Shown here one piece after another: positions 24,390 through 28,305 of a stretch of 28,305 nucleotides of DNA. Below the pieces are notes generated by a model. It did no database searches and was not told where the DNA came from. It saw nothing but the letters and a program-made list of their open reading frames with translations. The position numbers and the translations under genes are program-made. How positions within the stretch are numbered: position 1 is the stretch's first letter; each line of letters starts with the position of its first letter. Origin of the DNA: JAHWJX01 sp036386655 (GTDB lineage: Bacteria > Pseudomonadota > Alphaproteobacteria > Caulobacterales > Caulobacteraceae); contig DASVVG010000225.1 in the NCBI GenBank assembly GCA_036386655.1, positions 1 to 28,305 of the forward strand, given 5' to 3'.

Positions 24390-25901
24390 ATGTCCCCGAG
24401 CGCCGCCGCCTCTGCGGAATCCCTGCTATCCGTGGCGAACGCACCCGACGCGGCGCGCCAGCAACGCGGGCCCATGCGCCCGCGCCGCCTGCTCCCGGCC
24501 CGCTCGCGCCTCGGCGCTCGGGGCGCTGCGATGACCTTCCAGGCGCTGGACGCCGGCCTGCTCCTGCTTCTGGCCTACGTCTCGGCGGTAGCCGCCGCCG
24601 ACGGGCCGCTGCTTCAGGCAGAGCTCGGCCGGATCCTTCCGTTCGTCACCGCCGCCTTCGGCGCGGCGTGGGGCCTGCGGCTGTTCAACGCCTACGCTTA
24701 CAATCTCGCGGAAGGGCTCCACGGCCACCTCGGCCGCGTGGCGGCCGCCTTCGCAGTGGCCGCCGTAGCGGGCTTCGCCGCCGTGTTCCTTTTCAGCACG
24801 CCGCGGGCGGTCGCTGCGGTCGCGATCTGGGTCGCCTCCGCGCTGGCGCTCGTCTCCGTTCTCCACGTCTGGGGCTGGGAGAGGACCCGGGTCTGGAGGC
24901 GGGAAGGCCGGATGACCCCGAACGTCGTGTTCGTCGGCGCCACCCCGAACGCCCAGGCGTTGATCGAACGGGCGCTGGAGAGCGGCGAAGTGTCGGTGCT
25001 CGGCGTCTTCGACGACCGTCACGACCGGGCTCCCGCCAGCATCAAGGGCGTGCCGGTGCTGGGCGACGTCGACGCCCTGCTCTCGCACCGCATCCTGCCC
25101 TGCGTGGATCGCATCGTTATCACCGTCACGACGTCCGCCCAGGGACGCGTACGGCAACTGATCGAGCGCCTGCGCACGCTTCCCAACGAGGTGACCCTGT
25201 TCATCGACGTCGAAGGCGGGGAGCGCCGCGGCAACGCGCTTTCACGCGTAACGGGCGCTCCCCTGAGCTTCCTGCCCGGCCGCTACGACGAGGAGCGCCG
25301 TGCCTTCCGCAAGCGCGTGCAGGACCTCGTGTTGGCGGTCGTCGCGCTCGTCCTCGCCGCGCCGGTCATGCTCGCCGTCGCGCTGGCGGTGAAGCTCGAC
25401 AGCCCCGGGCCGATCCTCTTCCGCCAGCGGCGCCATGGCTTCAACAACGAGGTCGTCACCGTCTGGAAGTTCCGCTCGATGCGGCACGACGCGAGCGACG
25501 CCACCGCGCGCCGGCAGGTCACCGCCGACGATGACCGGATCACCCGCGTCGGCCGCTTCATCCGCCAGACCAGCCTGGACGAACTCCCGCAGCTGCTGAA
25601 CGTGCTCCGGGGCGAGATGAGCATCGTGGGGCCCCGTCCGCACGCGATCGGCATGAGGACGGGCCAAGCCGAAGCCTCGCGCCTGGTCGCCGAGTACGCC
25701 TGGCGCCACCGCATCAAGCCGGGCATCACCGGCTGGGCCCAGATCAACGGTTCGCGCGGGCCCGTTCACACCGCCGCGGACGTTCGCCGCCGCGTCATGC
25801 TCGACATCGAATACATCGAGCGCCAGTCGCTCCGGCTCGACCTCTGGATCGTGCTGATGACGATCCCATGCCTGCTCGGCGACCGCCTGGCCGTGCGGTG
25901 A
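24390..25901 (+). CDS. Polyprenyl-phosphate sugar-phosphate transferase (WcaJ/HfsE-like)
   Basis: This enzyme starts a polysaccharide repeat unit by transferring sugar-1-phosphate from a UDP-sugar to undecaprenyl phosphate on the inner membrane. The 503-residue protein follows the WcaJ plan. The N-terminus has about four membrane helices (about residues 50-165). A central soluble domain has a nucleotide-binding-like strand NVVFVGATPNAQALIERAL, then a helix (FRKRVQDLVLAVVALVLAAP), and a C-terminal catalytic domain with TVWKFRSM near 360 and DELPQLLNVLRGEMSIVGPR near 396. GWAQINGSRG marks its end. The first 47 residues are Ala/Arg-rich and could be shortened: Met28 or Met48 are later options. 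The length matches Caulobacter HfsE. Whether glucose, galactose or another sugar is transferred is unknown. Confidence 0.93.
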   Translation: MSPSAAASAESLLSVANAPDAARQQRGPMRPRRLLPARSRLGARGAAMTFQALDAGLLLLLAYVSAVAAADGPLLQAELGRILPFVTAAFGAAWGLRLFNAYAYNLAEGLHGHLGRVAAAFAVAAVAGFAAVFLFSTPRAVAAVAIWVASALALVSVLHVWGWERTRVWRREGRMTPNVVFVGATPNAQALIERALESGEVSVLGVFDDRHDRAPASIKGVPVLGDVDALLSHRILPCVDRIVITVTTSAQGRVRQLIERLRTLPNEVTLFIDVEGGERRGNALSRVTGAPLSFLPGRYDEERRAFRKRVQDLVLAVVALVLAAPVMLAVALAVKLDSPGPILFRQRRHGFNNEVVTVWKFRSMRHDASDATARRQVTADDDRITRVGRFIRQTSLDELPQLLNVLRGEMSIVGPRPHAIGMRTGQAEASRLVAEYAWRHRIKPGITGWAQINGSRGPVHTAADVRRRVMLDIEYIERQSLRLDLWIVLMTIPCLLGDRLAVR

Positions 25902-26845
25902 GCGACCGGATGGGCGAAGTGTCCGAGACGTTGGTCGACAGCCGGGCGCGCGAAGGCGCCGAGCCCGCTCTCTCCGTCCTCATCCCGTTCCATGGCGATG
26001 ACCCTCGCCCGCTGCTGCATCGGCTGGACCTGCAGGCTCGTGGGCTCGGCGGCGCGGTGGAACTGATCGTCCTGAACGACGGCGATCCGGACGAGCGCCT
26101 GTCGGCCGCCGTGGCGGCGCAGATAAAGGCCCTCCGGTCCCCGGCCCGGCTGATCCGCCTCTCGGCGAACGAGGGCCGCGCCATGGGTCGCAACCGGCTG
26201 GTCCGGCATGCGCGGGCCCCGCACCTCCTGTTCCTGGACAGCGACATGTGCCCGGACAGCCCTCGTTTCCTCGCGCGCTGGCTCGAGGCCGCGCGCCAGG
26301 GGGCAGCGGTGGCGTTCGGCGGCTTCACCGTGGACTCGGCGCCCGCCTGCCCCTCCACGGCGGTGCACCGCGCCATGGCGCGTCGCTCCGATTGCCTGCC
26401 GGCGGCCGTGCGCCGCCGCACGCCGGAGAAGTACGTATTCACCAGCAACCTGCTGGTCCGCCGCGACGTCATCGAGAAGGAGGCGTTCGACGAGGGCTTC
26501 CGGGGCTGGGGCTGGGAAGACGTGGAATGGGCGATGCGCGTATCGCGGCGCTGGCGGATCGAACACGTCGACAACACCGCGACGCACCTGGGTCTCGATA
26601 CGGTCGAGGCGTTGGCGCGGAAGTACGAGCAGTCGGCCGCCAACTTCGCCCGTATCCGCGCCGCGCATCCGGAGATCGTCGCCTCGTATCCCAGCTTCCG
26701 CGTTGCGCGCGCGATGAGGTTCGCTCCGTTCCGCTCGGCCTGGCGTCCCGCCCTGCGCACCTTGTCGCGCATGCCGGCCCCGCTGCCGCTCCGCGCGCTG
26801 GCGTTGCGCCTCTACCGGGCCGGCCTCTACGCCGAGGTGGTCTGA
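25898..26845 (+). CDS. GT2-family glycosyltransferase, polysaccharide assembly
   Basis: A 315-residue cytosolic glycosyltransferase with a GT-A fold. The nucleotide-binding start is LSVLIPFHGDDPRP, then VELIVLNDGDPD, ANEGRAMGRNRLVRHA, and the DxD metal site LLFLDSDMCPD near residues 112-118. The late motif is GWGWEDVEWAMRV, near residue 204. It carries no transmembrane helix, so it probably adds one sugar at a time to a lipid-linked chain. The GTG at 25898 overlaps the previous gene's TGA (GTGA); ATG at 25910 and at 25868 are other candidates. The end overlaps the deacetylase gene by one base. HfsG of Caulobacter occupies a comparable place in the holdfast locus, but I cannot show orthology. 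Confidence 0.88.
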   Translation: MSDRMGEVSETLVDSRAREGAEPALSVLIPFHGDDPRPLLHRLDLQARGLGGAVELIVLNDGDPDERLSAAVAAQIKALRSPARLIRLSANEGRAMGRNRLVRHARAPHLLFLDSDMCPDSPRFLARWLEAARQGAAVAFGGFTVDSAPACPSTAVHRAMARRSDCLPAAVRRRTPEKYVFTSNLLVRRDVIEKEAFDEGFRGWGWEDVEWAMRVSRRWRIEHVDNTATHLGLDTVEALARKYEQSAANFARIRAAHPEIVASYPSFRVARAMRFAPFRSAWRPALRTLSRMPAPLPLRALALRLYRAGLYAEVV

Positions 26846-27600
26846 TGATCGACGGGTTCCAGCCGACGCTCGGGGGCAAGCTGCGGCGCGAGCTGTCGCG
26901 CTTCGCGTCCCGCCGCCCGGCGACAGCGTCGCTGGCGCGGCCGCTCGCGTCGTTCTCCTTCGACGACGTCCCGCTGACCGCCGCGCTGGCGGGCGCGGCG
27001 GTGCTGGAGGCTCGGGGCCTGCGCGGCACCTTCTACGTCTGCGGCGGTCTCGCAGGGGCCTCGGGCGCCATGGGCGCGTTGGCCGACCACGAGCATATCC
27101 GGGCGCTCGCCGCACGTGGTCACGAGATCGCCTGCCACACCTACTCGCATCCCGATTGCGGCCGCCTGGTCGCCCCCGCCGTAGACGCCGAGCTGGACCG
27201 AAACGCCGCCGCGCTCGCGAGCTGGGGGCTGCCCGCTCCGGCGACCTTCGCCTACCCGTTCGGCGAGGTTTCCCCGGCCGCCAAGAGCCGCGCGGCCGAC
27301 CGCTTCGCGCTCGCGCGCTCCGTCCGCCGCGGTCTGGTTCGCGGCGGATCCGACCTCGCTCAAGCCCCCGCGGTCGGGCTCGTCGGGCCGCAGGCGGACC
27401 GGACCGCCCGCGCCTGGATCGAGAAGGCGCGACGAGCCGACGGCTGGATCATCTTCTACACCCACGACGTCCGCGACGAGCCCTCCGCCTGGGGCGCGAC
27501 CCCCGGGGCCCTCGCCGCCAGCGTGGACGCCGCCATCGCCGCGGGGCTGGAGGTGGTCACCGTCGCCGAGGGCGCGCGGCGCATGCGGGCCGCCGCATGA
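26845..27600 (+). CDS. CE4 polysaccharide deacetylase, cytosolic (HfsH-like)
   Basis: This 251-residue protein has the NodB-type carbohydrate esterase 4 motifs. Motif 1 is FSFDDVP with the catalytic base Asp40 and metal ligand Asp41. Motif 2 is HTYSHPD with metal ligands His98 and His102. Motif 3 is TFAYPFGE, and a later one is IFYTHDVRD. It therefore should remove N-acetyl groups from a sugar polymer or its precursor. The N-terminus (MIDGFQPTLGGKLRREL) is basic, not hydrophobic, so I see no signal peptide, and the enzyme would act in the cytoplasm, perhaps on lipid-linked repeat units. Caulobacter HfsH has similar size and acts on the holdfast. The start overlaps the GT2 stop (TGATG) and the end overlaps the next GT2 (ATGA). 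Confidence 0.9.
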   Translation: MIDGFQPTLGGKLRRELSRFASRRPATASLARPLASFSFDDVPLTAALAGAAVLEARGLRGTFYVCGGLAGASGAMGALADHEHIRALAARGHEIACHTYSHPDCGRLVAPAVDAELDRNAAALASWGLPAPATFAYPFGEVSPAAKSRAADRFALARSVRRGLVRGGSDLAQAPAVGLVGPQADRTARAWIEKARRADGWIIFYTHDVRDEPSAWGATPGALAASVDAAIAAGLEVVTVAEGARRMRAAA

Positions 27601-28305
27601 GCGTCAGCATCATCATTCCCACCCTGAGGCGGCCGGAGAGTCTCGCGCGCGCCGTGAAGTCGGCGCTCGCCCAGCGTTCTTGCGCCCCTGAGCTCCTCGA
27701 AGTCGTGGTGGTCGACAACTCGCCCGAAGGCTCTGCGGCCGAAGGCGTCGAGCGCCTGTCCGCCCTCGCCGTGCTTCCGATCGTCTATGTGCACGCGCCC
27801 CGGCCCGGGGTCGCCACCGCCAGGAACGCCGGTCTCGCGGCCGCCCGCGGAGAGCTGATCGCCTTCCTCGACGACGACGAAGAGGCGCCCGCCGGCTGGC
27901 TGGCCGCGTTGCTCGCGACCCACCGGGAGCACGCGGCGGACGTCACCTTCGGCCGTATAGTCGGCCGGGCGCCGGACGCGCCCGCCTGGGCGGCGTCCTA
28001 TCTCGAGGGCCTGTTCTCGCGCGAGGGGCCGGAGAGTTCCGGCCCCATCGACCAGGCATACGGGTGCGGCAACTCCCTGATGACCCGGGCGACCGCCCTG
28101 CCCGCCGCCTCGCCCTTCGACACCGGGTACGACGAGATCGGCGGCGAGGACGACGTGCTGTTCCGCTCCCTCGCGGCCCAGGGGCGGCGCTTCGCCTGGT
28201 CGCGCGAGGCCTGGGTCTACGAGCATGCGCCCGCACACCGGGCGACCATTGACTACGCGCTGAGGCGCGCCTTCGCCTACGGACAGAGTCCCTGCCAGGC
28301 CGCCG
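27597..28305 (+). CDS. GT2-family glycosyltransferase, 3' end cut by window
   Basis: The open frame from ATG at 27597 runs off the window after 236 codons. It encodes a GT-A glycosyltransferase: VSIIIPTLRRPESL at the start, EVVVVDNSPEG, RPGVATARNAGLAAARGEL, the DxD-type site FLDDDEEAPAGW at residues 92-94, YGCGNSLMTRA, and GGEDDVLFRSL at about 182-192, followed by a VYEHAPAHRAT stretch seen in membrane-associated GT2 enzymes. It overlaps the deacetylase gene by four bases (ATGA), so it belongs to the same operon. The pattern GEDDVLF is found in several exopolysaccharide transferases, but the sugar transferred is unknown, and the missing C-terminus might hold membrane helices. Confidence 0.88.
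   Translation, partial: MSVSIIIPTLRRPESLARAVKSALAQRSCAPELLEVVVVDNSPEGSAAEGVERLSALAVLPIVYVHAPRPGVATARNAGLAAARGELIAFLDDDEEAPAGWLAALLATHREHAADVTFGRIVGRAPDAPAWAASYLEGLFSREGPESSGPIDQAYGCGNSLMTRATALPAASPFDTGYDEIGGEDDVLFRSLAAQGRRFAWSREAWVYEHAPAHRATIDYALRRAFAYGQSPCQAA

Overview
The window reads as a chromosomal segment of a very GC-rich alphaproteobacterium, most likely close to Caulobacterales. That placement is inferred from gene order (dnaB-alr-radA-cvpA-purF on one side, yfgM-bamB-der on the other), from many GTG/TTG starts, and from a holdfast-like polysaccharide cluster at the right end. No marker such as rRNA is present to confirm it. Genes are packed tightly, many with ATGA, GTGA or TGATG junctions. 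I see no tRNA, rRNA, CRISPR array, insertion sequence, prophage or plasmid feature.

Left block (1-8925), mostly housekeeping. It starts inside dnaB (replicative helicase), then alr (alanine racemase, with no ordinary start codon), a convergent Yip1-family membrane protein, and a plus-strand operon of radA, cvpA, purF and an SDR oxidoreductase. der (ribosome-assembly GTPase) converges on the SDR gene and overlaps it.

Middle block (7378-13333), a run of seven minus-strand genes. In transcription order these are a DUF6249-like membrane protein, an ECF sigma factor, a small two-helix membrane protein that may be its anti-sigma factor, panB (pantothenate synthesis), a YfgM-like membrane protein, a BamB-like outer-membrane assembly lipoprotein, and der. 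An envelope-sensing regulator may therefore share transcripts with envelope-assembly genes.

Next (13513-20590) come a membrane-embedded family-2 glycosyltransferase with processive-synthase motifs, two divergent paralogous APC amino-acid permeases, and hrpB (DExH helicase). A gap of 263 bp between convergent genes follows. It holds short direct repeats and weak hairpins.

Right block. Three overlapping minus-strand genes encode likely RNA-modification enzymes: an RluF-like pseudouridine synthase, a SpoU/TrmH methyltransferase and an RlmI-like methyltransferase lacking the PUA domain. Divergent from them is a polysaccharide cluster: a UDP-glucuronate-epimerase-like enzyme, a polyprenyl-phosphate sugar-phosphate transferase, a GT2 enzyme, a CE4 deacetylase without a signal peptide, and a second GT2 cut by the window end. 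This set would start a lipid-linked repeat unit, extend it and deacetylate it. It resembles the Caulobacter holdfast gene set (hfsE/hfsG/hfsH). It is the most interesting part of the window, although its export and polymerase genes lie outside it if they exist. I found no clearly undescribed system here.
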